Shown: positions 15,690-24,628 of the stretch, piece by piece
Numbering within the stretch: the stretch's first letter is position 1
Layout of the letters: every line of letters begins with the position of its first letter
Assembly (NCBI GenBank): GCA_030430715.1
Contig: JAUIJZ010000017.1
Span: 1 to 44,690 of the forward strand
DNA length: 44,690 nucleotides
Direction of reading: 5' to 3'
Source of the DNA: Alphaproteobacteria bacterium
GTDB lineage: Bacteria; Pseudomonadota; Alphaproteobacteria; Caulobacterales; Aquidulcibacteraceae
The notes under the pieces: model-generated
Told to the model about the DNA's origin: nothing
Seen by the model: the letters and a program-made list of their open reading frames with translations, nothing else
Database searches by the model: none
Position numbers and translations under genes: made by a program

Positions 15690-16853
15690 TTAGCTCAGCC
15701 GGTCGCGGTAGTCCTCATAGCCAAATTCGCGCAGCACTTTAATCGCGCCGGTTTTCGGATCCGCGGTGGCGATGGAGGGGTGGCGCACGCCGTTGAATGT
15801 CGTCGTCTTCACCATCGTGTAGTGCGACATATCCTTGAGGATGATTTTGTCGCCGATTTTGAGCGGCGCATCGAACGAATAGGCGCCGATCACGTCGCCG
15901 GCGAGGCAGGTCGGTCCGCCAAGACGATACGTGTGTGCGCGTTCGCCCGCCGCATGCCCGCCCTGAATGTCGGGCCGATAGGGCATCTCCAAAACATCGG
16001 GCATGTGCGCCGTTGCGGACGCATCGAGAATGGCGTTGAGCCCGTCATTCTCGACAATGTCGAGCACGCTCGCCACCAGAACGCCTGTGCGTATGGCGAT
16101 GGCTTCGCCTGGCTCCAGATAAACCTGCACGCCGTAGCGATCGGAAAAGCTGCGGATGAGGCCGGCCAGCTTATCGGTATCGTAGCCCGGCATGGTGATG
16201 TGATGCCCGCCGCCGAAATTCATCCACTTCATCTGGCGGATCCGATCGCCGAACTGCGCCTCGACCGCTTGCAGCGTGCGCTCCAGCGCATCGGCGCCGA
16301 CTTGGCAAAGCGTGTGAAAATGCAGGCCCTTGAGGTCGCTGAGATCGGCGCCGTCCAGCACTTGCTTGGTCACGCCAAGGCGCGAACCCGGTGCAGCCGG
16401 ATCATAGAGCGCGACCTTCGCTTCGCGATGCATCGGATTGAGGCGCAGGCCAAACTCAATCTCGCGTCCGCCGGCTTTGCGGTGCGCGTGATAGAGCGGC
16501 ATTAGGCGCTCCTTCTGCGACAGCGAGTTGAATACGATGTGATCGCACAGGCCGAGCAGCTCGCGGAAATCCTGATCCGAATAGGCCGGTCCGCACGCAT
16601 GCGCTTCGCCGCCAAAGTGCTCGGCGGCAAGCTTAGCCTCATTGACCGAGGCCACCGAAACGCCCGGCAGCGCCGTGCGGATCTGCTTGGCCAGCGCCCA
16701 CATAGCGAAGCCTTTAAGGCCAAGCAGAATCTTCGCGCCGGATTGCTCCTGCACGCGCTTTAGAATGGCGAGATTGCGGTCGAGTGCGCCGGTATCGACA
16801 ATGAAGGACGGCGTCTCGACGTTGGAAACGTCGAACGTGAAGTCGTCCATCAC
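15690..16853 (-). CDS. nspC: Carboxynorspermidine/carboxyspermidine decarboxylase
   Basis: A 387-residue PLP enzyme of the alanine-racemase fold. GLKGFAMWAL carries the Schiff-base lysine, GLHFHTLCQVG and NFGGGHHIT the phosphate-binding region, and YLEPGEAI plus GGPTCLAGD the dimer-interface residues, including the catalytic cysteine. All fit the NspC group rather than ornithine or diaminopimelate decarboxylases. It removes the carboxyl group of carboxyspermidine (or carboxynorspermidine) to give the free triamine. Its start overlaps the dehydrogenase stop by four bases (ATGA), so the two are translationally coupled. It is the last gene of the polyamine operon. Confidence 0.94.
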   Translation of the reverse strand: MMDDFTFDVSNVETPSFIVDTGALDRNLAILKRVQEQSGAKILLGLKGFAMWALAKQIRTALPGVSVASVNEAKLAAEHFGGEAHACGPAYSDQDFRELLGLCDHIVFNSLSQKERLMPLYHAHRKAGGREIEFGLRLNPMHREAKVALYDPAAPGSRLGVTKQVLDGADLSDLKGLHFHTLCQVGADALERTLQAVEAQFGDRIRQMKWMNFGGGHHITMPGYDTDKLAGLIRSFSDRYGVQVYLEPGEAIAIRTGVLVASVLDIVENDGLNAILDASATAHMPDVLEMPYRPDIQGGHAAGERAHTYRLGGPTCLAGDVIGAYSFDAPLKIGDKIILKDMSHYTMVKTTTFNGVRHPSIATADPKTGAIKVLREFGYEDYRDRLS

Positions 16854-18037
16854 ATATCCATCACGTGCCAGGGCAGGCCGGCGGGGCCAAGCCGTTCAAG
16901 GAAGGGACGCGAGTCGAATTCCTCGAGATTGAATACGCCCGGCTTCTTCCACTTGCCGGTCAGGATCATCTCCGCGCCGACAGCCGCGCCGACGCCCGTC
17001 GTGTAGGAAACAGCCTGCGCGCCAACTTCCTTGTAAGTCTCGGCGTGATCGCAAACGTTGTAGATCAGCACGCGCTTGGCTTTGCCGTCCTTGCGGCCGG
17101 CAACCACGCAGCCGATCGAGGTCTTGCCGGTATAGTTCGCGGCTAAGCTCGCGGGATCGGGCAGCAGCTTTTTCAAGAACTGGATCGGCACGATCTGTTT
17201 GCCCTCATAATCGATCGGCTCGATCGAGGTGAGGCCGACATTCTGCAGCACGCGTAGATGCGTCAGATAGTTTTCGCCGAAGGTCATCCAGAACCGGATC
17301 TGCTTCAGCCCCGGTATGTTCTTGACCAGCGATTCCATCTCTTCGTGATAGATCAAGTAGGACGCGCGCACGCCAACGCCGGGATAATCGAAATCCATGC
17401 GCTCGGAGAGCGGTGGCACTTCGATCCATTGGCCGTCTTTCCAATAGCGGCCCGGCTGCGTGATTTCGCGAATGTTGATCTCGGGATTGAAGTTAGTGGC
17501 GAACGCCTTGCCGTGATCTCCGCCATTGCAGTCAACGATGTCGACCGTGTCGATTTCGTCGAACAGATGGTCGCGCGCATAGGCGCAAAAGACGTTGGTC
17601 ACGCCCGGATCGAAGCCGGAGCCGAGCAGCGCCATCACGCCGGCTTTTTCGTAGTCGGGGTGCATCGCCCATTGGTGGCGATACTCGAACTTCGGAAAAT
17701 CCGGAGATTCGTAATTCGCGGTGTCGAGATAATCGACGCCTGCCTCCAGGCACGCCTGCATCAGTGTCAGGTCCTGGTAGGGCAGGGCGACATTGATCAA
17801 TAGTTCCGGCTTGAACTGCTTCAATAACGCGACTGTCTCACCGACATTATCGGCATCCAGCGCCGCGGTTGCGATATCGCGGCGTTGTTTGCCTTTCACC
17901 GCAGCGGCGACGTCCTGTGCGCGGCTCTCCGTTCTGCTCGCGAGCAGAATGTCTCCGAACACATCCGGATTTTGCGCGCACTTATGCGCGACAACGCTAC
18001 CGACGCCGCCGGCGCCGACGATCATGACCTTCTTCAT
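16850..18037 (-). CDS. Carboxyspermidine (carboxynorspermidine) dehydrogenase, saccharopine-dehydrogenase family
   Basis: A 395-residue enzyme. The N-terminal Rossmann motif VMIVGAGGVGSVVAHKCA binds NADPH, ALLGSGFDPGVTNVFCAYA is the conserved middle block, and the long C-terminal substrate domain follows. It joins aspartate semialdehyde to putrescine (or diaminopropane) by reductive condensation. The identity as a polyamine enzyme rather than a lysine-pathway saccharopine dehydrogenase comes from the overlap with nspC and the decarboxylase upstream. Thus the spermidine route here needs no S-adenosylmethionine decarboxylase. AGGAG precedes the ATG closely. Confidence 0.92.
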   Translation of the reverse strand: MKKVMIVGAGGVGSVVAHKCAQNPDVFGDILLASRTESRAQDVAAAVKGKQRRDIATAALDADNVGETVALLKQFKPELLINVALPYQDLTLMQACLEAGVDYLDTANYESPDFPKFEYRHQWAMHPDYEKAGVMALLGSGFDPGVTNVFCAYARDHLFDEIDTVDIVDCNGGDHGKAFATNFNPEINIREITQPGRYWKDGQWIEVPPLSERMDFDYPGVGVRASYLIYHEEMESLVKNIPGLKQIRFWMTFGENYLTHLRVLQNVGLTSIEPIDYEGKQIVPIQFLKKLLPDPASLAANYTGKTSIGCVVAGRKDGKAKRVLIYNVCDHAETYKEVGAQAVSYTTGVGAAVGAEMILTGKWKKPGVFNLEEFDSRPFLERLGPAGLPWHVMDM

Positions 18038-18090
18038 GGGCGACTCCTCGGGCCCCGTGTCAGCTGTAACGCTGACCGTTTCTCAAGGGT

Positions 18091-19317
18091 TCACTCTGTT
18101 ACGCGCTTGATGTGACGCTTGATAGAGCGAACGCGCGCGGATTGTGCCGCTGCACGTTGTGCGGGCGCCGGTGCGAACATGCTTGCGCCGGGGCTGTCGA
18201 GCGCAACGACCGTTTCGCCGGTTTGGAAACCGTTGAATTGCGTCGCCAGCGCCGCGCCATAGGCGCCAAGTTGGCCGATCTCGATCAGATCGCCTTCTTG
18301 AACGTCGCAGGGCAGCATCAGCGGCGCCGAGGCCGCGTCCATGCTGTCGCAGGTCGGGCCGTAAAGGCGGAAGGGCATCAGCTTGCCGCGGCTCGGTTCC
18401 TTGCGCAGCAATTGCGCCGGGAAAGCCCAGTTCAGATGCGTGGCGTCGAACAGGTTCCCGAATGCGCCATCATTGAGATAGAGCGCATCGCCCTTGCGCA
18501 GCTCCACACGCGTCACCACCGAACCGGCTTCCGCCACCAGGGCGCGGCCGGGCTCGGCCCAGAGTTGTGCGTTCTGGGCGACGAACATGTTTTCGAATTG
18601 CGTGGCGATGGTGCGCACGAAATCGATCATGGGTGGGGGCGTCATGCCCGGATAGATCGCGGGGAAACCGCCGCCGACATCGACGACATCAACCAGCACG
18701 CCAGCCTTCACGATGGCGCGGTTGGTCATTTCCATCGCCTGACGGAACGCGTCAGGACGCATGCATTGGCTGCCGACATGGAAGGAAACGCCAAGCATTT
18801 CCTCGCTGACGGCGCGCGCGCGGCGCATCAGCGCCGGCGCTTCGTCCGGCGTGACGCCGAACTTGCGCGCCAGCGGATAGGCTGAGCCGTCGCCGGAAAC
18901 GGCGAAACGCACGACCAGCGTGAGGTCTTTGGCCCCGCCGGTTTCCTGCAGGATTTTTTCGAGTTCTTCTTCGCTATCGAGCGCGAAAGTCTTCACGCCG
19001 AAATCGCGGTACGCACGCGAGATCGCGCGGCGCGACTTCACCGGATGCATGAACGCGATTTGCGCTTCAGGAAAGCGGGTGGCGACGAGCTCGCACTCCG
19101 CTTCCGACGCGACGTCGAAGCCTTTAACACCATTGGCCCAAAGTGCATCGAGCACCCACGGCGCTGGATTCGCTTTGACGGCGTACAGCACTTCGCCAGG
19201 AAAATTAGTCTTAAACCATTGCGCGGCCTGCGCCACGCAATGTGGACGCGCCATTACAACCGGCCCTTCGGGCAGATTGTGCGACAAAAGGTCAAATGAC
19301 GAGTGGACACGGTCCAT
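18091..19317 (-). CDS. Ornithine decarboxylase, PLP fold III
   Basis: A 408-residue PLP enzyme of the eukaryote-like ODC/DAP decarboxylase fold. YAVKANP holds the lysine that binds PLP, FHVGSQ and GGGFP are phosphate-binding motifs, EPGRALVAEAG follows, and GPTCDSMD contains the catalytic cysteine with the aspartate that binds the substrate's distal amine. It makes putrescine from ornithine, and lysine may also be accepted. A TTG at 19332 is in frame, but GGGAGG seven bases before ATG 19317 decides the start. It heads the operon with the carboxyspermidine enzymes (53-base gap) and is preceded by a long structured leader. Confidence 0.93.
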   Translation of the reverse strand: MDRVHSSFDLLSHNLPEGPVVMARPHCVAQAAQWFKTNFPGEVLYAVKANPAPWVLDALWANGVKGFDVASEAECELVATRFPEAQIAFMHPVKSRRAISRAYRDFGVKTFALDSEEELEKILQETGGAKDLTLVVRFAVSGDGSAYPLARKFGVTPDEAPALMRRARAVSEEMLGVSFHVGSQCMRPDAFRQAMEMTNRAIVKAGVLVDVVDVGGGFPAIYPGMTPPPMIDFVRTIATQFENMFVAQNAQLWAEPGRALVAEAGSVVTRVELRKGDALYLNDGAFGNLFDATHLNWAFPAQLLRKEPSRGKLMPFRLYGPTCDSMDAASAPLMLPCDVQEGDLIEIGQLGAYGAALATQFNGFQTGETVVALDSPGASMFAPAPAQRAAAQSARVRSIKRHIKRVTE

Positions 19318-19343
19318 CCGGCAGCCTCCCAACTTGATCGCGG

Positions 19344-19488
19344 CGAAGGGGATCTATTCTGTCCCTTCGGATCGCTACTAACCCAGGCCGGCGGGATGTC
19401 GGACATGCTAAATGTCAGGTCCGCCCTTGGGAGCTTACGCCGGGTCGACCGCCAGGAGGCCTCCTGCTTCCTGGGTCATCGGTCGCCC
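19344..19488 (-). ncRNA. Structured ornithine decarboxylase leader (speF-motif candidate)
   Basis: Three hairpins fill the 5' leader. The first has 15 pairs: GGG (19486-19488), CGACCG (19480-19485) and CCAGGA (19469-19474) pair with CCC, CGGTCG and TCCTGG at 19442-19457, with a small bulge. The second pairs GACAT with ATGTC (19402-19416). The third pairs CGAAGGG with CCCTTCG (19344-19369) over a 12-base loop, 12 bases before the Shine-Dalgarno. An RNA motif of unknown mechanism named speF is known before alphaproteobacterial ornithine decarboxylases. Position and structure fit, but I could not compare with its covariance model. It probably controls polyamine synthesis in response to ornithine or polyamines. 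Confidence 0.55.
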
Positions 19489-19852
19489 ATCGTGGCCTGG
19501 GCCGAGGGGGCGTTAGTGGACGCTGTTTCCAGTGTCCGCCGGTGAATGTGGAATTAAGGCTGCTTATCCCCAAAGTAAAGAGCTAATCGTGGTTAAAATT
19601 CGCGCAGCGGGCTCCTGATGCTGCGTGATGTCATAAAAGCGCAACGTAGGACAGCGATGCACGCGCTTGTGAGTCGCGTTTGCGAGCGAGCAGGCGCGCT
19701 TCCGCAGAGTGCAATTAAAACGTCATTTTTGAAGTGCTTTACGGTGCTGGTCTTGTGGAAAGTCCAGCGCTAATAGGGCGAACAATTGAGGCGGGCGGCG
19801 CGCGCAGCTTCCGCCTTGTCTCGCCGCGCGGTGCGCCGGCTTGGGGGACGAT
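19489..19852. other. Intergenic region between the polyamine operon and pstCA
   Basis: About 360 bases without a gene, which must hold the promoters of both divergent units. For the minus strand, TTTACT and TTAATT about 16 bases apart near 19550-19580 are a weak promoter candidate. For pstC, the region has two GTCAT half-sites (19630-19634 and 19722-19726) reminiscent of Pho-box halves, but neither has a properly spaced partner. No small ORF or terminator is convincing. Confidence 0.35.
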
Positions 19853-20764
19853 GTGGAGCGGGATTTCACGAAGAAGCGGTCACGCCCGCTGGAAAGCGCG
19901 ATGGAGGGCGTGCTCTTCGCCGCCGCTGCCGTTGCCGTCGCCGTTGTCCTCGGCATCATTTTTGTCGTCGTCTCTGAATCGAGCAAATTCTTCGCGCAGG
20001 TTTCGGTCATTGAGTTTTTGACCTCGACCACCTGGACGCCGCTGTTCGACAATCCGCAATATGGGATCGCGCCGCTGCTCACCGGCACGTTCATGTCCAC
20101 TTTGGTCGCGCTCGCCGTCGCCGTGCCGCTGGGCCTGCTGGTGGCGATCTATCTCAGCGAGTTCGCCGGCCCGCGCACGCGGGAAACCATCAAGCCCACG
20201 CTTGAATTGCTCGCCGCCGTGCCGACCGTCGTTTACGGCTATTTCGCGCTCTTATTCGTGACGCCGCTGCTGCAAGGCTGGCTGCGTCCGTTCGGAATCG
20301 AGCTGCCGGGCTTCAACCTTTTGTCCGCCGGTCTCGTCATGGGGCTGATGATCATCCCTTACATTGCCTCATTGTCCGAAGACGCCATGCGTGCGGTGCC
20401 GCGTTCGATGCGCGAGGGCTCGTTCGCCATGGGCGCGACGCGCTTGGAAACGGCGTTTCGTGTTGTGGCCCCCGCCGCCGTTTCCGGCATTGTCGGTGCG
20501 GTGATCCTGGGCATGTCTCGCGCCATTGGCGAGACCATGATCGTTGTCGTCGCCGGCGGCCAGCTGCCGCAAATGGTGTCCTCGCCGACGCAGCAGGGCG
20601 CTACGGTTACAGCGTTCATTGCGCAGGTCGCGCTCGGCGATCTGCCGTTCGGCACGCTAGCCTATAACAGCATCTTCGCCGCTGGCCTCGCGCTGCTGCT
20701 GCTGACGCTTCTGTTCAACTTCGTCGCCTTCTATCTGCAGCGCCGCTATCGGGAGGCCTATTGA
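19853..20764 (+). CDS. pstC: Phosphate ABC transporter permease PstC
   Basis: About 303 residues with six membrane segments and a long second periplasmic loop (STTWTPLFDNPQYGIAPLL, the PstC signature). The EAA loop reads GSFAMGATRLETAFRVVAP, where the permease contacts the ATPase. Together with PstA it forms the inner-membrane channel of the high-affinity phosphate importer. TTG 19841, GTG 19853 and ATG 19901 are all in frame; GGGGGA just before GTG 19853 favours that start and leaves a normal N-terminal tail. It overlaps pstA by one base (TGATG). Confidence 0.93.
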   Translation: MERDFTKKRSRPLESAMEGVLFAAAAVAVAVVLGIIFVVVSESSKFFAQVSVIEFLTSTTWTPLFDNPQYGIAPLLTGTFMSTLVALAVAVPLGLLVAIYLSEFAGPRTRETIKPTLELLAAVPTVVYGYFALLFVTPLLQGWLRPFGIELPGFNLLSAGLVMGLMIIPYIASLSEDAMRAVPRSMREGSFAMGATRLETAFRVVAPAAVSGIVGAVILGMSRAIGETMIVVVAGGQLPQMVSSPTQQGATVTAFIAQVALGDLPFGTLAYNSIFAAGLALLLLTLLFNFVAFYLQRRYREAY

Positions 20765-21960
20765 TGACGGCCGTCGACACATCCCGCGTAAGCGATATCA
20801 CCGCGCATCCGCCTGGCCTCGCCACGCGCAGGTTCAAGGACAATTTCTTTATCGTCTGGGGCATTCTGGCGACGATCATAGGCCTGGGCACGCTGGTCGC
20901 GCTCGTCGGCGAGCTCGTAAACGATGGCGGGCATCGTCTGACGGCTGCGTTCTTCACGAGCTTCCCGTCTTCCAATCCGGCGGAGGCGGGCATTCTTTCC
21001 GCCTGGGTCGGCTCAATCCTCGTGATTGTCGCCACGGCCTTGTTCGCCATTCCGATCGGCATGTTGGCGGGCGTCTATCTTGAAGAATACGCGCCGAAAA
21101 ACCCGGTTACGAGCGCGATCGAGATTGCCGTCAACAATTTGGCCGGGGTTCCGTCCATTCTGTTCGGCCTGATGGCGGTCGGCATTTTCGTGCAATTCCT
21201 CGGCAATCCTGCGCGTTATTTCGGTTTCCTGCCGGAGAGCTTCCGCAACTCCGCCGCCGATCTGTTCGGTCAGAGCATTCTCACCGCCGGCATCACGCTT
21301 GGCCTGCTGATCTTGCCGGTGATCATCGTCGCCACGCGTGAAGCTGTGCGCGGCGTGCCGCAGGAGATGCGCCAGGGCGCGCTCGCTGTCGGCGCCACCA
21401 AATGGCAGACCACGCGCCATCACGTGCTGCCCTACGCGCTGCCGGGCGTCGTTACCGGCGTGATCATTGGCATCTCGCGCGCGCTCGGCGAGACGGCGCC
21501 GCTGATCATGATCGGCGGGCTGACCTTCGTCGCATTCCTGCCGATCACCACGCCAGGCGACGCCAAGTTCGAAACCATTGGCGTGCTCGATCAATACGGC
21601 GCGGCCGTCGATCCGAGCGCGACTGAAACCGTGCACATCGCGCACGATGGCGTCGTGGTTATGCCTGACTTTACCGAGCGTGCGGTTGAAGCGGGCCAGG
21701 TCTTGGAATTGCCGCACGGCAGCACCGTGCAATCCGTGGCAGGGTGGGGCGATGCGATCGCAAGCTGGTCGCCGACGCATTGGCTCGGCGCGGACTTCAC
21801 CGTGATGCCGATCCAGATGTTCAACTGGACTTCGCGCCCGCAGGCCGAGTTTCTTGAGATTGCCGCGGCCGCCGGCCTCGTTCTGCTTGCCATCACGCTT
21901 TTGCTGAACGGAACGGCGATCTTGCTGCGCTATCGCTTGCGCAAATCGATCAAGTGGTAA
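20764..21960 (+). CDS. pstA: Phosphate ABC transporter permease PstA
   Basis: A 398-residue permease, longer than the usual 280-300. The membrane core and EAA loop (GALAVGATKWQTTRHHVLP) are typical. The excess is an insertion at about residues 260-345 between the last two membrane segments (from GDAKFETIGVLDQYGAAV to GADFTVMPIQM), predicted to face the periplasm. Extended PstA proteins of this kind occur in alphaproteobacteria. Neither the ATPase PstB, the binding protein PstS nor PhoU follows; the next gene is convergent. They must lie elsewhere, or upstream order has been lost. Confidence 0.94.
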   Translation: MTAVDTSRVSDITAHPPGLATRRFKDNFFIVWGILATIIGLGTLVALVGELVNDGGHRLTAAFFTSFPSSNPAEAGILSAWVGSILVIVATALFAIPIGMLAGVYLEEYAPKNPVTSAIEIAVNNLAGVPSILFGLMAVGIFVQFLGNPARYFGFLPESFRNSAADLFGQSILTAGITLGLLILPVIIVATREAVRGVPQEMRQGALAVGATKWQTTRHHVLPYALPGVVTGVIIGISRALGETAPLIMIGGLTFVAFLPITTPGDAKFETIGVLDQYGAAVDPSATETVHIAHDGVVVMPDFTERAVEAGQVLELPHGSTVQSVAGWGDAIASWSPTHWLGADFTVMPIQMFNWTSRPQAEFLEIAAAAGLVLLAITLLLNGTAILLRYRLRKSIKW

Positions 21961-21981
21961 GCTAAAGCGCGCGGCTTTAGC
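21961..21981. terminator. Hairpin between convergent pstA and glycosyltransferase
   Basis: GCTAAAGC (21961-21968) and GCTTTAGC (21974-21981) are exact complements around a 5-base loop. They start directly after the pstA stop and contain the stop codon of the convergent glycosyltransferase gene. There is no T-tract, so termination by this hairpin is possible but unproven. Confidence 0.45.
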
Positions 21982-23185
21982 TGCGTCGCATCTGCTTTTC
22001 TTCGCGGCGTTTCTCGCGCGCTAGGCGGCGGCGTTCACGTGCTCGCGCACGCAAATCGGCGAGCTTCTTCCAAAACCGGCGTTTGCCTTCCTTGGGCAGC
22101 GGCTCGAGATTGCGGCGAAATTCTTCAGCGCAGGCGCGCCAGGAATAGCGCTCCGCTAGCGCGCGCGCGCCCTCGCGGCTCAGCTCCAATGCTTCGAGGC
22201 AGGCCTTACGCAAGTCGCGATCAACGATCCCCGCGCCTGTGCCCGGTAGGATGTCCTTCGGACCGGGCGCGATGAAGCCGGCCACCGGCGTGCCGCAGGC
22301 CGCGGCTTCCAGGATCACCAGCCCGAACGTGTCGGTGAAGCTCGGAAACACGAAGACATCGGCGTCGGCGTAGTGGCGCGCGAGTTCTTCGCCGAATTTC
22401 GATCCTGCGAAAATTGCGTCGGGATATTGCGCGGAAAGTTCTTCGCGCGCTGGCCCATCGCCGACCACCACCTTTGATCCCGGCAGATCGAGCTTCAAAA
22501 ACGCTTCAATGTTTTTCTCAACCGCGACGCGTCCGACATAGGCGAACACAGGCTTCGGCAGATCCTTGAATACGCCGCCATCGATGCCGCGCTTGGAGGG
22601 GTGGAAGAGTTCAATGTCGACGCCGCGGCTCCACAGCGCGGTATTGCGGAAGCCCTGCAGCTGTAATTGCTCCTGCATGGTCGGCGTCGCCACCATCACG
22701 CGGCCGGAGCGATCATGGAAGGCGTGCATATAGCGATAGCCGGCCCACAGCGGAATCCAGCTGAAGCGCGCGTGAACGTATTCCGGGAATTGGGTGTGAT
22801 AGCTCGTTGTGAAGGGAAATTTGTGCTTGAGGCAGATCGCCCGCGCGTCCCAGCCCAGCGTGCCTTCGGTGGCGATGTGCACGGCGTCTGGCGCGAAGGA
22901 CAGGAAGCGGTCTTCGACATCCTGGCGTGCGCCGAGCGCTAGGCGGATTTCGGAATAGGTGATCAGCGGCACGGTGCGCGGATAGTCGGCGGGCGAGATC
23001 ACTTCGATCTCGCAGCCCAGCGCCGTCAGTTCGCGCATGGTGTTGGACAGCGTACGCACGACGCCGTTCACCTGCGGCTCCCAAGCGTCGGTGACGAGAA
23101 GGATTTTCTGCGCGAGGGGCGCGGCCTCGGGCGCGCCTTGAGGGCTGTCCGCCTCCGCCGAGGGGGCCTGGGCATCTGTGCTCAC
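21977..23185 (-). CDS. GT4 family glycosyltransferase (mannosyltransferase-like)
   Basis: About 402 residues with a GT-B fold. The N-terminal domain opens with ILLVTDAWEPQVNGVVRTL and includes SYHTQFPEYVHAR. The C-terminal domain binds the sugar nucleotide: YVGRVAVEKNIEAFL and FPSFTDTFGLVILEAAACG, the E-x7-E motif. This resembles GDP-mannose-dependent alpha-mannosyltransferases that act on diacylglycerol-type or other lipid acceptors. The C-terminal tail is very basic (RARARERRRLAREKRR) and may bind membrane. The frame is open to 23299, but the extension looks non-coding; GTG 23185 is a compromise, as the ribosome site is weak. Confidence 0.87.
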   Translation of the reverse strand: MSTDAQAPSAEADSPQGAPEAAPLAQKILLVTDAWEPQVNGVVRTLSNTMRELTALGCEIEVISPADYPRTVPLITYSEIRLALGARQDVEDRFLSFAPDAVHIATEGTLGWDARAICLKHKFPFTTSYHTQFPEYVHARFSWIPLWAGYRYMHAFHDRSGRVMVATPTMQEQLQLQGFRNTALWSRGVDIELFHPSKRGIDGGVFKDLPKPVFAYVGRVAVEKNIEAFLKLDLPGSKVVVGDGPAREELSAQYPDAIFAGSKFGEELARHYADADVFVFPSFTDTFGLVILEAAACGTPVAGFIAPGPKDILPGTGAGIVDRDLRKACLEALELSREGARALAERYSWRACAEEFRRNLEPLPKEGKRRFWKKLADLRARARERRRLAREKRREEKQMRRS

Positions 23186-23416
23186 GAGCGGGTTCTGACC
23201 ACGCGTCGCGCCCGAAGGCAAGGGCCGAGCAGCTTGCCGTAGCGGCGGCGGTCGCGCAGGCGTGAGTAAGATTGTGGCGAATGGGCCATGGCCGAGCATT
23301 TCGCCGAAGCGCGCGCGGTTTCCGTCAAGCTTGCCGCACCGATGCCGCCTTGCGCCTTCTGAACCTCTAGCGCTGTCCCTATTGCCTTACTGTCCCGCTG
23401 CCTTATTGCCTTCGCC

Positions 23417-23896
23417 ATGGCCGACAATGTCACCCCGTTTCGTCGCCCGCCAAAGCGCGCGCCGGCGCCGCAGCAAAGCGGCGGGCTCGGTTTCAAGACC
23501 CATCGCGGCAAGGCGTTGTTGTCGCAGGGGCTGACTCTTGCCGCGTTCGCCATCAATGCCGCGCAGCTATTTAATTGGCCGACGAATTTTGGCGTTTTAG
23601 GCTGGGTCGTCGCGATGGCGGTCGGCATTGGCGCGGCGGTGATCGCTTATTCCAATCGCGGGCAGGGCACGCCATGGGCCAATACGCATCATGAGCATGC
23701 CTTGCGTACGCTGATACTCGGGTATTGCATTTGGATATTGGCGTCGATGCTGACCTATGTGCATGGAGCGCTGGCCGTCGCCACCTTGTTTATTCATGTG
23801 GCCGTGGCGATCTGGGCGGCGCTCCGTTCCGGCATCGGCTTTGTGTTTGCAGGCATGCGCAAAGCCATCCCGCAGCCGCGCGGCTGGCTGATCTAA
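23417..23896 (+). CDS. Small membrane protein of the COG3671/DUF4870-like group
   Basis: A 159-residue protein with a Pro-rich basic N-terminus and about four hydrophobic segments (from LTLAAFAINAAQLF to HVAVAIWAALRSGIGFVF). THHEHALRTLILGYCIWIL, then a loop and a C-terminal IPQPRGWLI, matches the general pattern of COG3671 proteins (SHxxxxIRTFW... PIPxPxxW). Their function is unknown. The gene has little of a ribosome site. It precedes the small 94-residue gene by 16 bases. Confidence 0.7.
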   Translation: MADNVTPFRRPPKRAPAPQQSGGLGFKTHRGKALLSQGLTLAAFAINAAQLFNWPTNFGVLGWVVAMAVGIGAAVIAYSNRGQGTPWANTHHEHALRTLILGYCIWILASMLTYVHGALAVATLFIHVAVAIWAALRSGIGFVFAGMRKAIPQPRGWLI

Positions 23897-23912
23897 TCAC
23901 GAGGAGATGCTC

Positions 23913-24197
23913 ATGAGCGATGAAGAGCGCGAAGCGAAGCTGCAGGCGGCGAAAGCGCTGCGTGAGGCTGGCTTCAAATATCTCGCGGCGGAATTGGAGC
24001 ACGGTTCGCTGTCCGGGCTGACGAAGGATGAACCCTTCTTTCTGTTGTGCGGCCGTGACAGGCTGGCGCCGACGGCGATCAAGGCGTGGATCGAAGCGGC
24101 GCGCATTTCAAACGTGCCCGATCACAAATTGGAACGTGCGCACGAAACGATTGAAGCCATCGAAGGATGGCCGGGCGACCGGCACTATCCAGATTAG
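23913..24197 (+). CDS. Small conserved-looking protein of unknown function
   Basis: A 94-residue acidic, helical protein starting MSDEEREAKLQAAKALREAG and ending GWPGDRHYPD. No known domain is recognised. GAGGAG six bases before ATG 23913 is a strong start signal and rejects the in-frame ATG at 23907. It overlaps the convergent gene by four bases. Confidence 0.7.
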   Translation: MSDEEREAKLQAAKALREAGFKYLAAELEHGSLSGLTKDEPFFLLCGRDRLAPTAIKAWIEAARISNVPDHKLERAHETIEAIEGWPGDRHYPD

Positions 24198-24538
24198 GGC
24201 TGGAGCATCGTCTGTGCGCGATCGATCGCGCAATAGATCTGTTCGCGCGGATCGCTTTCGCGTGCATTGAGCAGAAACATGTTCAATGCCGCCAGTTCGC
24301 GGGCGATGCTGGTTTCGTTTTTGATTTGCGCAAGCGTGGAAACGCCGCGCACGCGCTCGATAAAGAGCGGCAAGCGTTCGCCGTGGGCGTCGAACGCGCG
24401 CATGCGCAATTGCAGGAGGGCTGTGTGTAGGGCGGGCACGCGCTCGCCGCAGAGTATGCGGCGCCGTTCGCGTAGACGGCGCTCAGGACGGCGGCGGCGA
24501 TCCGGTCCGTAATAATAATCGCAATCGACCCACAACAT
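24194..24538 (-). CDS. Small Arg-rich protein of unknown function
   Basis: A 114-residue protein. The N-terminus contains YYYGPDRRRRPERRLRERRR, similar to the basic GPDRRxxxR leader found before PilZ domains and in small regulatory proteins, but no PilZ domain follows. The rest is helical (FIERVRGVSTLAQIKNETSI). The frame is open to an ATG at 24586, but ATG 24538 gives the more natural start. Function is unknown. Confidence 0.5.
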   Translation of the reverse strand: MLWVDCDYYYGPDRRRRPERRLRERRRILCGERVPALHTALLQLRMRAFDAHGERLPLFIERVRGVSTLAQIKNETSIARELAALNMFLLNARESDPREQIYCAIDRAQTMLQP

Positions 24539-24628
24539 GGCTTCTAACACCGCGCCTTTCTGGCGCTCCTTAGTGCGGTGCAGCATATGCGGTTTTGCTT
24601 AGCAAAGCGTTTGCGAAAGTGCGTTTCG

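Noticed and set aside
19435-19479. 14-codon ORF inside the main ornithine decarboxylase leader hairpin
   Set aside because: It has no ribosome site, and its codons are fixed by the stem pairing, so it is probably chance.
19630-19726. Two GTCAT motifs before pstC as a Pho box
   Set aside because: Pho boxes need two properly spaced halves; each motif stands alone.
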